DNA from: Deinococcus sp. AJ005
GTDB taxonomy: Bacteria > Deinococcota > Deinococci > Deinococcales > Deinococcaceae
Direction: 5' to 3'
DNA length: 64,000 nt
Assembly (NCBI RefSeq): GCF_009017495.1
Contig: NZ_CP044990.1
Span: forward strand, 515,001 to 579,000
Part shown: positions 33,400-45,580 of the stretch, one piece after another
Layout of the letters: each line of letters starts with the position of its first letter
Numbering within the stretch: the first letter of the stretch is position 1
Notes under the pieces: model-generated
What the model was told of the DNA's origin: nothing
Database searches by the model: none
Seen by the model: only the letters and a program-made list of their open reading frames with translations
Translations under genes and position numbers: made by a program

Positions 33400-33436
33400 A
33401 ACGCGGGACGCAGCTTTCTTCACTGCGTCCCGCGTT
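33400..33436 (-). terminator. Terminator of transglutaminase-like gene
   Basis: Perfect 14-bp stem, 33400-33413 with 33423-33436, lying 12 bases past the end of the minus-strand gene. It may work in both directions. Confidence 0.8.
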
Positions 33437-33447
33437 TTATCCCTGGC

Positions 33448-34356
33448 CTAGAAAATCCGGGGATTCGGTTCGATGTCCAGCGTGTTCTCAAAGTCCGTCT
33501 CGTCGGCCCAGACCTTCATGTGGGTCAGGGTGGCGCTGCCGAAGGTGGTGGAAAAGGCCACGTCGCTGGCGTCGCGGCCCTGCGCAATCAGCACGCGGCC
33601 CGCACGCGGTTTGTTGTGGCGGGCGTCGAAGGTGCGCCACTGGCCGTCCAGGTACGCCTCGAACCACGCGTGGAAGTCCATCGGCACGGGGTCCGGCACG
33701 ATGTCGATGTCGGGCATGTAGCCGCAGACGTAGCGGGCGGGGATGTTCAGCGCCCGGCAGAAGGCCACGCCCATGTGGGCAAAATCCCGGCAGACGGCCT
33801 TGCGGCTGTCCAGCGCCTGTTTGGCTGTGGTGGAGCTGTTGGAGCCATAGCCGTAGGCGCACTCGTCGAACAGAAAGTCGCTGATGGCCTGCACCTGCGC
33901 CCAGCCCCCGGCGATATGCCCGAAACGGTCCCACGCCTCGGCGCTGATCAGATCGCTGTCCACGTAACGGCTGGGCAGCAGGTACTGGATGGTTTCGTCG
34001 GGCAGGTTCTCCACCATCATCTTTTTCAGGTGCGGCAGCACGGGGTCCGCATTGCGCGTGATCTCCGCGATCAGGTCGTGCCCGATGGTGAAGGTGCCCG
34101 GCTGTGCCACCGTGCGCCAGACGGTGTTGCCGTGGCTGTCTACGTAGGTATGGATACCTGAAGCAGCGCCCAGGGGCCGCGAGTCGATGATGCGTTGGCG
34201 GGTGCCGGTGGCGTCCAGGCGGTCACCAGGCTGCACCACGAAGAGCATGGGGGTGGGGTACGGCACTTCGAAAGTTAATGAGAACCCGGCCCGCACCCGG
34301 ACGGGGCGGTCAAAGGCGGTTTCCTCTGCGGTGGGAGTGCTGTTGGCCTGTGTCAT
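33448..34356 (-). CDS. Transglutaminase-like cysteine protease family protein
   Basis: 302 residues. The transglutaminase-like core carries the triad Cys189 (KAVCRDFAHMG), His229 (MDFHAWFEAYL) and Asp244 (TFDARHN). The N-terminal ~110 residues form the beta-rich bacterial transglutaminase N-domain. No signal peptide, so cytosolic. Members act as peptidases or amidases, often next to circularly permuted ATP-grasp/alpha-E genes; none is seen here. Substrate unknown. Confidence 0.9.
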   Translation of the reverse strand: MTQANSTPTAEETAFDRPVRVRAGFSLTFEVPYPTPMLFVVQPGDRLDATGTRQRIIDSRPLGAASGIHTYVDSHGNTVWRTVAQPGTFTIGHDLIAEITRNADPVLPHLKKMMVENLPDETIQYLLPSRYVDSDLISAEAWDRFGHIAGGWAQVQAISDFLFDECAYGYGSNSSTTAKQALDSRKAVCRDFAHMGVAFCRALNIPARYVCGYMPDIDIVPDPVPMDFHAWFEAYLDGQWRTFDARHNKPRAGRVLIAQGRDASDVAFSTTFGSATLTHMKVWADETDFENTLDIEPNPRIF

Positions 34357-34454
34357 TCACCGTAGTCTGAGGCTTTTTTGAAAGTCGAATGTGTGAAGTC
34401 TACGCAGTGGGGCGCAAATCCCGCAGATGCCCGGGGCGCGTTAGCCTGAGCGGC

Positions 34455-36511
<2,057 letters not shown>

Positions 36512-36515
<4 letters not shown>

Positions 36516-37549
36516 AAGCCGCCGTAGCCGCCGTCTTCCTCCTCGCTCTTCGTGCCGTCGCTGGGATTGCCCGTTTCTTGCAAAGTAATCAGCTCGTTCT
36601 GGCGCACAAAGGCTTCCATGAAGCGGCGCATGACCATCATCTGGGTGCGGTGGGCTTTCAGGGCGTTCAGTTTCTGGTCCTCGTCCTGCTGGCTCAGATC
36701 GGCGCGCTGCCAGGGCAGGTGAAAGCCGCGCGGCGAGATCAGCAGCGGAAACCCCTCGTGCAGCCCCTTGGGCACCGGCCATTCCAGCCCGCCGTGAACG
36801 ATCCAGTAGCGGGCGCGCGAGGTCCAGCCGCGCTGTTTCAGCAGTTGCTGCGTGAATAGGCTGGTGGCGATGTGGTCTTTGTGAAAGTCGCTGGTGGACG
36901 GAAGCAGCACCACATCGGGTTTGACCCTGTCCAGGACGCTGCCCAGATCGCGGCGCAGGTTGGCCGCTTTGTAGACCGTGCCGGGTGACAGGGCGCGCTC
37001 GTAGGGAACGCGCAGCGCCCCCGTGTGCGGCGAACGCACCGGACCAGGACTGTTCCACATCCTCAGCAGCGCTCCGTCCGGGTAGCCCAGAAAGGTGATG
37101 TGGCTGGCGGGCACGCCCAGCGCGGCGGCGGCGGCGGCGGCCTCGTCCATGCGGCGGCGGCCCAGTTTCTCGGTGGCCACCAGACGCGGGCGGAAGGTGC
37201 GGTCCAGCAAAGCGCCGTCCAGCTCGAAGCCGTCGCCGCTGGTGACCCACACGATGTACACCTGCGCCCCGGCCCGCACCGCCCCGGCGATCATGCCGCC
37301 GCAGCACAAACTTTCGTCGTCCGGGTGCGGACTGACCATCAGCACGGTCTGTCCGGCGCGGATGGGCGGCAGTTCGGGCAGGGCGCGCACAGCGGAGACG
37401 GCGCGTGGGTACAGCACCACCAGCGCCGAACCCGCGTTGATGGCGTAGGCCAGCGCGAGTGCGATCAGCAGCAGCGCGCCCAGCACCCAGTCGCGGGGGC
37501 GACTGCCGAAGCGCCGCCGCCCCATGCCCCGTCCGATCAGCTGCCGCAT
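36512..37549 (-). CDS. PIG-L family deacetylase, membrane-anchored
   Basis: 345 residues. An N-terminal membrane anchor ([20 protein letters not shown]) follows a basic cytosolic start. The zinc motif [13 protein letters not shown] is the PIG-L/LmbE signature, and the partner His is in [13 protein letters not shown]. These enzymes remove N-acetyl from GlcNAc-linked molecules (GPI, mycothiol, bacillithiol precursors, antibiotics). Deinococcus makes bacillithiol, but the usual BshB is soluble, so this anchored form may act on envelope sugars (inference). The C-terminus is acidic and Gly-rich ([11 protein letters not shown]). Confidence 0.9.
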
Positions 37550-37558
37550 GGTTCCAGC

Positions 37559-38257
37559 TTAGCGGCTCAGTTCCCTGACTCCGTCCGGCGAGGCCACGAA
37601 GGCCCGCTCGGCCATGCCCAGGAACAGGCCGGTCTCCACCACACCCAGCGTGCCCTTGAGTTGCCGTTCCAGCGCGGCGATATCACCGCCCACCGCCAGT
37701 TGCGCGTCGTAGATGTAATTGCCGTTGTCGGTCACGTAGGGCTGTGCGCCGGGTTGCCGCAGCCTTCCGCCGGGAACGATCTGCCGCAGCCGCTCGATGG
37801 TACTCAGGAAGCCGAAGCGGGCAATTTCGATGGGCAGCGGAGATTTTTCGCCAATCTGCTCAACGATCTTGCTGTGGTCCGCGATGATGATCAGCCGCCG
37901 CGCCTGCACCTCGGTCAGCTTCTCGCGCAGCAGTGCGCCGCCCAGCCCCTTGATCAGATCGAGGTTGGGGGCGATCTCGTCCGCGCCGTCGATGGCGATG
38001 TCCAGCGGGCGGGGATCGAGGGCTTCCACGGTGATGCCCACCTCGCGGGCCAGAAGGTCGCTCGCCTCGCTGGTGGCCACCCCCACGATGCCCGTCAATT
38101 CCCCGTTCTGCACCCTGCGCCCGATTTCCTCGATGGCGTATTTGGCGGTGCTGCCCGTGCCCAGGCCCACGCGCATCCCGCTCTCGATCAGGGCGACGGC
38201 ACGCAAGGCCGCCTCCTTCTTCAGCGGCTCCAGGTCCACCGTGCGGGGGTCAGGCAT
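37559..38257 (-). CDS. rpiA: Ribose-5-phosphate isomerase A
   Basis: 232 residues. RpiA interconverts ribose-5-phosphate and ribulose-5-phosphate in the pentose phosphate pathway. The substrate loop GLGTGSTAKYAIEEIG, DGADEIAPNLDLIKGLGGAL with the catalytic Asp/Glu, and the ADHSKIVE strand are all present. The ATG at 38257 overlaps the last 8 bases of bcp, with AAAGGA upstream, indicating translational coupling. A longer in-frame start at 38278 lies within bcp and is less likely. Confidence 0.95.
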   Translation of the reverse strand: MPDPRTVDLEPLKKEAALRAVALIESGMRVGLGTGSTAKYAIEEIGRRVQNGELTGIVGVATSEASDLLAREVGITVEALDPRPLDIAIDGADEIAPNLDLIKGLGGALLREKLTEVQARRLIIIADHSKIVEQIGEKSPLPIEIARFGFLSTIERLRQIVPGGRLRQPGAQPYVTDNGNYIYDAQLAVGGDIAALERQLKGTLGVVETGLFLGMAERAFVASPDGVRELSR

Positions 38258-38756
38258 TCTTGCTCTGGTCCTTTTCAATCGCCGCCGCCACCGCGTCCGC
38301 GTGGCCGTCCACCGATACGGCCAGCCAGCTTTTCACCAGTTTGCCGTCCGGGCCGATCAGAAAGGTCTGGCGCTTGATGCCCTCGGTGACCTTGCCGTAC
38401 ATGTTCTTGGGGCCGTAGGAGCCGATGCTTTTCAGATACGCGGCGTCCGGGTCACTGAGCAGCGGAAAGGGGAGGCTGTGCTTCTCGGCAAACTGGGTGT
38501 GGCTGCTCGCGTCGTCCGCGCTGACGCCCACGATGGCCGCGCCCAGCGCTTTAAGCGGCGCGCTGTCACGGAAATCGCACGCCTCTTTGGTGCAGCCGGG
38601 GGTGTCGTCCTTGGGGTACACGTACAGCACCAGATACTTGCCTGCGTAGTCGTTCAGGCCGTGCGACTGGCCGGAGGCGTCGTCGAGGGTGAAAGCCGGG
38701 AAGGGCTGGCCAGATTGAGGAACGCCGGATTGAGGGACGGAAGCGGAGTCTGTCAT
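38250..38756 (-). CDS. bcp: Thioredoxin-dependent peroxiredoxin (BCP/PrxQ type)
   Basis: 168 residues from ATG 38756. The peroxidatic Cys55 and resolving Cys60 are seen in DDTPGCTKEACDFRD, the atypical two-cysteine PrxQ arrangement, and the FAEKHSLPFPLLSDP block is typical. It reduces hydrogen and organic peroxides with thioredoxin. The first ~17 residues (SVPQSGVPQSGQP) include a small duplication. TACCCT lies exactly 6 bases before the ATG on the minus strand, pointing to a leaderless message. A much longer in-frame ORF to 39638 runs antisense through deoC and is not real. Confidence 0.94.
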   Translation of the reverse strand: MTDSASVPQSGVPQSGQPFPAFTLDDASGQSHGLNDYAGKYLVLYVYPKDDTPGCTKEACDFRDSAPLKALGAAIVGVSADDASSHTQFAEKHSLPFPLLSDPDAAYLKSIGSYGPKNMYGKVTEGIKRQTFLIGPDGKLVKSWLAVSVDGHADAVAAAIEKDQSKNA

Positions 38757-38762
38757 GCGCCC

Positions 38763-38768
38763 AGGGTA
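38763..38768 (-). promoter_or_regulatory. Leaderless -10 box of bcp
   Basis: TACCCT on the minus strand, 6 bases before ATG 38756, with no Shine-Dalgarno sequence. Confidence 0.45.
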
Positions 38769-38918
38769 ACGCGGGGGCGGTTCCGACTGCGCCCGATGGC
38801 TGGACGCCGGGTTCTCTCGGCCTGTTTCGGAGGGGATGGGTAATTCTCTCTGCTTCCCCGCAGGCGCAGCGCCCCGCCGATTGCCACCGTTTCCCGCACT
38901 TCTCAGCCCCATCACTCG

Positions 38919-38924
38919 TATGCT
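38919..38924 (+). promoter_or_regulatory. Leaderless -10 box of deoC
   Basis: TATGCT, exactly 6 bases before GTG 38931. The intervening bases are all G. Confidence 0.45.
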
Positions 38925-38930
38925 GGGGGG

Positions 38931-39592
38931 GTGAAGCTCGCTCCCTACATTGACCACACCCTGCTGAAAGCCACCGCGACACCCGCCGACATCACCAGGT
39001 TGTGCCAGGAGGCCCGTGCCAACGCCTTCTACGCCGTGTGCGTCAATCCGGTGTACGTGGCCCAGGCCCGCGTCGAGCTGGAAGGCAGCGCCGTGAAAAT
39101 CGCCACCGTCTGCGGCTTTCCACTGGGAGCCGTCACCTCCGGCCAGAAGGCCGTGGAGGCCCGCCTGAGCGTGGAGGAGGGCGCGGACGAGGTGGACATG
39201 GTCATCCACATCGGCGCGGCGCTGGCCGGGGACTGGGACACCGTACAGGCCGATGTGAAGGCGGTGCGGCAGGCCATCCCTGACCACGTTCTGAAGGTGA
39301 TTATCGAAACCTGTTACCTGAACGACGAGCAGAAGCGCGGCGCGACGGAAGCGGCTGTGCAGGGCGGTGCGGATTTCGTCAAGACCAGCACCGGCTTCGG
39401 CACCGGCGGCGCGATGTTGGAGGATGTGAAGCTGATGCGCGACGTGATCGCGGGCCGTGCCAAGATCAAGGCGGCGGGCGGGGTTCGCAGCGCGGAGGAC
39501 GCCCACGCCATGATCGAGGCCGGGGCAGACCGTCTGGGCACGTCGGGCGGCGTGGCCCTGATGGCAGGCGAGCAGAGCGGCGAGGGCTATTG

Positions 39593-39593
<1 letters not shown>
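38931..39593 (+). CDS. deoC: Deoxyribose-phosphate aldolase
   Basis: 220 residues from GTG 38931. DeoC splits 2-deoxyribose-5-phosphate into glyceraldehyde-3-phosphate and acetaldehyde in deoxynucleoside breakdown. The Schiff-base lysine is Lys151 in ADFVKTSTGFGTGGA. The IDHTLLKATAT start and the CVNPVYV and KAAGGVRSAEDA strands match class I DeoC. Its TGA overlaps the maf ATG, and it leads the maf-mreC-mreD-mrdA run. Confidence 0.96.
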
Positions 39594-40197
<604 letters not shown>

Positions 40198-40201
<4 letters not shown>

Positions 40202-40980
40202 CGGGCGCGCGTCCGTTGTCGCTGGTCTTTGCTGGGCTGCTGCTGCTGAGCATGGTCCTGACCCGCTTTCAGGTGGTGCCGCCCACGGCGCTGCGTTCGT
40301 TCACCGCGCCCGTGTCGCAGGTGGGCATCGTGGTGGCCAACAACCTGCGCCGCGCCGTGACCACGGTGACCCAGCAACGTGACCTGCGCGCCGAGGTGAC
40401 CCGGTTGCAACAGCAAAACGACGTGCTGCGCCAGCGCAACGAGCTGCTGACCCGCGAGGCCAGCCGCCTGAAACAACTGGACATCATCACCCGCACACAG
40501 GCCCCGAACGCGGTGGGCATCGCGCAGGTGATCGCGGTGGACCCCAGCCCGCTGCTGTCACGCCTGACCCTCAACCGGGGCACGCGCGACGGCGTGCGGG
40601 TGCGGATGCCAGTCACGGTGCCAGGGGGGCTGGTGGGGCAGATCACTGGGGTCAGCGCGCGGCAGGCCACGGTGGTCTCGCTGGTGGACCCTGAAAGCAC
40701 CGTGGGCGTGACCTTGCAGGGGGGCGGTGGCGGGCGCGGGCTGGCCCACGGCGTTCCCCCGGACCGCCTGCGCGCCGAATTCTCGCGGGGCGTGCCGATC
40801 AAGGCTGGAGACGTGCTGGTGACCTCCAGTCTGGGCGGCGTCTACCCGGTGGGCGTGCGGGTGGGCAAGGTGGAAAGGGTGCTGCCGCTGGGGCCGAACG
40901 ACGTGAACCGCTCGGTGATCGTCAAGCCCGCCGTGGATCTGGGCGTGGTGGAAGACGTGACTATTCTGGAGGGGCTGTGA
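40198..40980 (+). CDS. mreC: Rod shape-determining protein MreC
   Basis: 260 residues from GTG 40198 overlapping the maf stop. One N-terminal membrane helix (LSLVFAGLLLLSMVLT) is followed by a coiled coil (about residues 55-100, DLRAEVTRLQQQNDVLRQRN) and paired beta-barrel domains (GLVGQITGVSARQATVVSLV, GDVLVTSSLGGVYPVGVRVG). This is the standard MreC layout; it links MreB/PBP2 with cell-wall elongation. mreB is not in the window. A 17-base tandem duplication covers the stop codon region (about 40973-41010). Confidence 0.93.
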
Positions 40981-41011
40981 TGTCTGGAGCGGCTGTGATG
41001 TCTGGTCTGAG

Positions 41012-41626
41012 ATGCTGAGTCGGCGCGGATTGGGCAGGCGGACTAGCGGACGCCTGGGCAGCGGTGGCCTGGGCCGGGGTGGTCTCGGCCCCCGCGCCAG
41101 CCTGCCGCAACGCGGGCCAGCGCGGGTGCTGCGGGCCGTGGTCTATGTCGCGCTGCTGATCGCCGTGCAGGGTCTGCTGTCACGGCTGGCGGATTCGGCA
41201 GGGATCGCTGCCCCGGACCTGTTTCTGCTGACCGCCGTAGCGCTGGCGTGGCGCATGGTTCCGGTGTGGGCTTTGCCAGCCGCCTACGGTGTTGGGCTGG
41301 GCCAGGACCTGCTGGGCGGCGGCGTGCTGGGCCTGCATGCGGCGGGGCTGGCCGGGGCCGTGCTGCTGGTGCTGCTGATTCGCCGCTACGTCGCTGATTC
41401 CGGCCCGGTGCAGATCGTGCTGAGCGTGATCGTCGCGGTGGCGGGCGAGTGGCTGACCTTTGCGGCGCTGGCGTACTGGCTGCGCTCCGATCTGATCACG
41501 GTGAATCTGCTGCTGACCACGATTCCCAGTTTGCTGCTGGGTACACTGCTGGCGTATCCACTCTGGGAATGGGCCGTGAGCTGGGGCATCGGCCCCCGTC
41601 CCGGCCCGCAGGAGAAGCTGGCGTGA
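41012..41626 (+). CDS. mreD: Rod shape-determining protein MreD
   Basis: 204 residues. A Gly/Arg-rich N-terminal tail of about 38 residues precedes five or so membrane helices (AVVYVALLIAVQGLL, DLFLLTAVALAWRM, GLAGAVLLVLLI, IVLSVIVAVAGEWLTFAALAY-type, LLLGTLLAYPLW). Position between mreC and a class B PBP and the hydrophobic profile identify it as MreD, which is poorly conserved in sequence. The long basic tail is unusual for the family; a later start is possible, for example at GTG around 41127. Confidence 0.88.
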   Translation: MLSRRGLGRRTSGRLGSGGLGRGGLGPRASLPQRGPARVLRAVVYVALLIAVQGLLSRLADSAGIAAPDLFLLTAVALAWRMVPVWALPAAYGVGLGQDLLGGGVLGLHAAGLAGAVLLVLLIRRYVADSGPVQIVLSVIVAVAGEWLTFAALAYWLRSDLITVNLLLTTIPSLLLGTLLAYPLWEWAVSWGIGPRPGPQEKLA

Positions 41627-41690
41627 GGGGAGGAATTGTGGGAAACGCGTTCAAATTGAGGCGAGACCGCTTGGCGGCGGCAGCGTCCCT

Positions 41691-43781
41691 ATGAGCCGCG
41701 CCGAGAATCCCCTGCACCGTCCTGACCGGCAGCACGAGCGATTAAAGCGTGAGCGCAAGCGGGCCGCACCGAAGGCCGACAAATCTGGCGGCAGCAAGTC
41801 TGAGGCCATCGGCAACGGAGCCGGACGGGTGGGCTGGGTGGCCCTGGCCTTCAGCGTGGGGCTGCTGGGGTTGGGCGCGCGGCTCTATACCTTGCAGGTC
41901 ACGCAGCACAGCCAGTACGCGGTGCAGTCGGCCAGCAACTTCCAGCGCGACGAGGTCATCCGTGCCCTGCGTGGCGAGATCCGTACCCGCGACGGCGTGC
42001 TGCTGGCCACCAACCGCCTGGCCGTCGATCTGGTCTACACCGGGCGCAAGGCGGCTGCGCGCGGCGAGGCCATCCCCGCCTGGGACAAGATCGTCTATCT
42101 GGCCGGAATCAAGCCCGACGCCCTCAAGGACGGTAATCCCCGCGAACCGGATTTCAGGAAGGAAACCGAGACTGTCCTGGCCCGCAACGTGTCGCAGGAC
42201 CGACTGGCCGCCCTGTACGAGTACACCGTCCTGATCCCCAGCCTGGAACTGCGTGAGCGCGTCGAGCGCATCTACCCCGAGGGCAAGATGGCCGCGCACC
42301 TGCTGGGTTATGTGCAGGAGGCCAATGACCGTCAGGTGAAGGAGGACGGCTACACCGTGGGCGATCTGGTGGGGCGTTCCGGCCTGGAATACAGTCTGCA
42401 AAAGACGCTGGAGGGCAAGAACGGCGTGCTGCGGCGCGAGGTCACGGCGACGGGCCGCCCCCTGACCGAGCGTGTAATCGATCCGGGCCAGCGCGGCCAG
42501 GACGTCGTGCTGACCATCGACTCCCGTCTGCAACGCGCTGCCGAGGACGCCCTGCGCGCGGGGCTGGCCGACGTGAACGCGGGCCGCAAGAAGTACGGCA
42601 AGCCCCCCGAACCCTTTACGCGCGGGGCGGTCATCGCCATCGACCCGCGCACCAATCAGGTGCTGGCGATGGCCTCCAGCCCGTCCTACGATCCCAACTG
42701 GTTCTCACGGGTGCCCAGCCCGGACCCGGCAGCCAAGAACTGGGCGATTGACCCCAACCGCCCGGACGCCGCGCTGGACGCCGTAACCAGCAACCGCGCC
42801 GTGCAGGCGTACAACCCCGGCAGCGTCTTCAAGATTGCCACCACGCTCATGTACGTGGAGCGCTGGGGCAATTTCTCGCTGTCCTGCGCGCCCACGTATT
42901 ACTTCGGGCGGGCGCGCTTCAACAACTGGTCCCACACCAATCTGGGCGTGGTGGACGGGCGTAAGGCGATTGCCTTCTCGTGCAACCCGTGGTACTACGA
43001 CTCGGCGGTGCGCGCCACGCCGGGGGTGTACTCGCGCCAGCTCAAGTCCCGCCTGACCGAACTGGGCTACAACCGCCCCACGGGTCTGGAAATCGTGGGC
43101 GAGAAGACGGGCACGCTCACCGATATCGACGATTACAACACCCCCCAGCACCCGTGGTATCCCGGCTCGGGCCTGAACATGAGTATCGGCCAGGGCGACG
43201 TGCTGGTCACGCCCGCGCAACTGATCAAGGTGCTGTCCACCGTCATCAACGAGGGCCAGGAACGCCCGCTGACGGTGATTCAGGCGGAAGGCGGCAAGGC
43301 CCCCGTGCGTCCCGCGCCTGACAGCGTGATCCGAAACGGCAACAGGGATGTGTTCAGGTTTGTCAAGGAGGGCATGGACTGGACCGTGGGCATCCGGGGC
43401 GGCACGGCCAGCACCAAGCTGGGGGCCAACCTCTTTCCCGTGGTCACGGCGGGCAAGACCGGCACCGCCGAGAACGGCATCAGCGCCCGCCCCGATAAGG
43501 GCTACGCCTACACCCACGCATGGTACGAGGGTTACGGCCCGGTGAATGATCCCACCTTTGCGGTGGTGTCCTTTTTCCAGAACGGCGGCGAGGGCTACGA
43601 CGCCGGGATCAACGCCGTCAAGCGTATGTTTGCCGCGCGCTGGTGCGTTAATCTGGACGAGCGGGCCAGCGCCCTGCCCCTGGACACCCAGCAGCCGTGC
43701 ATGGGCGAACTGGACCACATGCGCGAGGTCTATAAGGTGCGCGCCGAGCGGGTGGCGGCGGGCGGGGCGGAGCAGCCGTAG
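41691..43781 (+). CDS. mrdA: Penicillin-binding protein 2, elongation transpeptidase
   Basis: 696 residues. After a basic cytosolic tail comes one membrane anchor (VGWVALAFSVGLLGLGARLY), then the dimerisation domain (LRGEIRTRDGVLLATNRLAV). The transpeptidase domain has the active-site serine in SVFK (about residue 378), the SCN motif (AFSCNPWYY) and KTG in AGKTGTAEN (about 587). PBP2 cross-links peptidoglycan with RodA and MreCD during elongation; rodA is not seen here. The C-terminal ~50 residues past the fold contain two cysteines (RWCVNLDE, QQPCMGELD). Confidence 0.95.
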   Translation: MSRAENPLHRPDRQHERLKRERKRAAPKADKSGGSKSEAIGNGAGRVGWVALAFSVGLLGLGARLYTLQVTQHSQYAVQSASNFQRDEVIRALRGEIRTRDGVLLATNRLAVDLVYTGRKAAARGEAIPAWDKIVYLAGIKPDALKDGNPREPDFRKETETVLARNVSQDRLAALYEYTVLIPSLELRERVERIYPEGKMAAHLLGYVQEANDRQVKEDGYTVGDLVGRSGLEYSLQKTLEGKNGVLRREVTATGRPLTERVIDPGQRGQDVVLTIDSRLQRAAEDALRAGLADVNAGRKKYGKPPEPFTRGAVIAIDPRTNQVLAMASSPSYDPNWFSRVPSPDPAAKNWAIDPNRPDAALDAVTSNRAVQAYNPGSVFKIATTLMYVERWGNFSLSCAPTYYFGRARFNNWSHTNLGVVDGRKAIAFSCNPWYYDSAVRATPGVYSRQLKSRLTELGYNRPTGLEIVGEKTGTLTDIDDYNTPQHPWYPGSGLNMSIGQGDVLVTPAQLIKVLSTVINEGQERPLTVIQAEGGKAPVRPAPDSVIRNGNRDVFRFVKEGMDWTVGIRGGTASTKLGANLFPVVTAGKTGTAENGISARPDKGYAYTHAWYEGYGPVNDPTFAVVSFFQNGGEGYDAGINAVKRMFAARWCVNLDERASALPLDTQQPCMGELDHMREVYKVRAERVAAGGAEQP

Positions 43782-43817
43782 GCAAGGGCAGCCGTAACCG
43801 GATCAGCCGCCAGAAGA

Positions 43818-44132
43818 CTAACCGCGCAGCAGTTTCACGGCCCGCACCACGTCCTGCGGCGTCACCGTCTCGCCGGGGTGGGCGCGGCAACCCAGCGCGT
43901 ACTGTTCGAGCATCTGCTCGCCCGCTGCGTCCAGAGCGCTACGGACGCCTGAAATCTGGGTCAGGATGTCGTGGCAGTCGCGTCCTTCCTCGATCATGCG
44001 TTGCAGGCCGCGTACCTGGCCCTCGATGCGGCGCAGCCTCTTGAGAATTTTGTGGTCCGTCTCGGTCACGGCGACTGTGGGGAGGCTGGGTTCAGTGATG
44101 ACGGGCTGGATTTTTGCGGTGGACCGGGTCAT
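43818..44132 (-). CDS. CsoR-family repressor of the persulfide-sensing CstR type
   Basis: 104 residues, all-helical DUF156 fold (ILKRLRRIEGQVRGLQRMIE). Cys53 (GRDCHDILTQIS) and Cys82 (EQYALGCRAH) align with the two thiols of CstR. The histidine that copper sensors place four residues before the second Cys is Tyr78, so Cu(I) ligation is unlikely and a dithiol persulfide sensor fits better. The divergent neighbour is a metallo-beta-lactamase/rhodanese fusion, the usual CstR target. AAAGGAG lies 5 bases before the ATG. An N-terminal tail of about 25 residues is extra compared with short members. Confidence 0.88.
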   Translation of the reverse strand: MTRSTAKIQPVITEPSLPTVAVTETDHKILKRLRRIEGQVRGLQRMIEEGRDCHDILTQISGVRSALDAAGEQMLEQYALGCRAHPGETVTPQDVVRAVKLLRG

Positions 44133-44150
44133 GGAACTCCTTTGAATCGC

Positions 44151-44183
44151 TTGACTTTATACCCCCCATGGGTATAGCGTCAA
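44151..44183. promoter_or_regulatory. Two interleaved divergent promoters sharing one palindromic operator
   Basis: Plus strand: TTGACT (44151-44156), 16-base spacer, TATAGC (44173-44178). Minus strand: TTGACG (44183-44178), 16-base spacer, TATAAA (44161-44156). The palindrome TATACCC-N5-GGGTATA (44158-44176) fills both spacers and resembles CsoR-family operators with C-tract/G-tract half-sites. A single bound repressor would block both promoters, giving autoregulation plus control of the rhodanese fusion gene. Confidence 0.8.
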
Positions 44184-44203
44184 GTCTCTAAGGGAGGTCC
44201 GTC

Positions 44204-45571
44204 ATGTACTTCAAGCGCTTCTACGACACCGATCTGGCGCAGGCGTCCTACCTGCTGGGCTGCCAGAAAACCGGCGAATGTCTGGTCATCAATCCGGTAC
44301 GCGACATCCAGATTTATCTGGACGAGGCCAGGGCGCAGCGCCTGAGCATCACCCACGTCACCGAAACACACATCCACGCTGATTACCTGAGCGGGAGCCG
44401 CGAACTGACCGCTGCGACGGGCGCACGGCTGCTGCTCTCGGCGGAAGGCGGGGCCGACTGGCAGTACGGATTTGACCACCATCCCCTGGACCACGGCGAC
44501 GTGTTCAAGATCGGCAACATTAAAATCGAGGTCCGGCACACACCCGGCCACACCCCCGAAAGCCTCTCGTTCGTAGTCACGGACCTGCCGCGCGGCGACT
44601 TGCCCGTCATGCTGCTGAGCGGCGATTTTGTTTTCGTGGGTGACGTGGGCCGCCCCGATCTGCTGGACGAGGCGGCGGGCGGCACCGACACCCGGTTTGA
44701 GGGCGCGCGGCAGATGTTCGCCTCGCTGCGGGATGTGTTTCTGAGCCTGCCGGACCACGTTCAGGTGTGGCCCGCGCACAGCTCTGGCAGCGCGTGTGGC
44801 AAGGCGCTGGGCGCGGTTCCGGGGACCACGGTGGGGTACGAGCGGGCGCTGGCGTGGTGGTCCCCCCTCGTCCAGGGCGGCGACGAGCAGGCTTTTACCG
44901 ATGAACTGCTGAGCGGCCAGCCTGACGCACCCGCGTACTACGCCCGCATGAAGCGGCAGAACAAAGGCGGTCCGGCAGTGTTAGGGATGGTGGAGCCTCT
45001 GCCAGAGCTGAGCGTGACCGAAGTTCGTTCACAGCTCAAAGGTGGCGCACGCCTGATCGACACCCGCCCACGTGCCGAGTACCAGCGGGCCGCGCCCACG
45101 AACAGCATTCATCTGCCGGAGGGCAACACCCTGGAAACCTGGGCGGGCTGGCTGCTGGACCCGGAGCGCGAGTACGTGCTGCTGGCCCCCGCCGAACGCA
45201 CCGAGGCGCTGCGCCGCCGCCTGTGGATGGTGGGTGTGGACCGGGTGACCGGCTTTCTTGGGGCTGCCGACGGTCTGCCTGCCGAACCGGCCCAGCCCTT
45301 CCCCGCCGCCGAACTGCCCCAGCACGCCGACGCCCTGATTCTGGATGTCCGCAGCAGGAATGAACACGCGCAGGGGGCCATTCCCGGCAGCCGCCAGCTC
45401 CACGCGGGCCGCCTGCCCGTTGCTCTGGCTGAGTTGCCGCGTGACCGCGAGATCGTCGTCCACTGCCAGAGTGGAGCGCGCAGCGCCGCCGCCGCCAGCC
45501 TGCTGCGCGCCGAGGGCTTTAGCGTGTCCGAACTGGCCGGAGGCTACGAGGCGTGGGCGGCGGCCCAGTAG
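44204..45571 (+). CDS. Persulfide dioxygenase/sulfurtransferase fusion (metallo-beta-lactamase plus two rhodanese domains), CstB-like
   Basis: 455 residues. The N-terminal metallo-beta-lactamase domain of ETHE1 type has His56/His58/Asp60 (THIHADYL), His115 (HTPGHTPES) and Asp141 ([14 protein letters not shown]). A first rhodanese domain (about 265-355) lacks a catalytic cysteine ([11 protein letters not shown]). A second (about 365-455) is intact with Cys421 in [10 protein letters not shown]. This order is that of CstB, which oxidises low-molecular-weight persulfides to thiosulfate. GGGAGG precedes the ATG. Control by the divergent CstR-like repressor is strongly suggested by the shared operator. 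Confidence 0.92.
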   Translation: MYFKRFYDTDLAQASYLLGCQKTGECLVINPVRDIQIYLDEARAQRLSITHVTETHIHADYLSGSRELTAATGARLLLSAEGGADWQYGFDHHPLDHGDVFKIGNIKIEVRHTPGHTPESLSFVVTDLPRGDLPVMLLSGDFVFVGDVGRPDLLDEAAGGTDTRFEGARQMFASLRDVFLSLPDHVQVWPAHSSGSACGKALGAVPGTTVGYERALAWWSPLVQGGDEQAFTDELLSGQPDAPAYYARMKRQNKGGPAVLGMVEPLPELSVTEVRSQLKGGARLIDTRPRAEYQRAAPTNSIHLPEGNTLETWAGWLLDPEREYVLLAPAERTEALRRRLWMVGVDRVTGFLGAADGLPAEPAQPFPAAELPQHADALILDVRSRNEHAQGAIPGSRQLHAGRLPVALAELPRDREIVVHCQSGARSAAAASLLRAEGFSVSELAGGYEAWAAAQ

Positions 45572-45580
45572 CTCCTGCTC

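Noticed and set aside
43818..44132. Copper-sensing CsoR
   Set aside because: The copper-ligand His is replaced by Tyr78 and the neighbour is a persulfide dioxygenase, so a CstR-type sensor is favoured.
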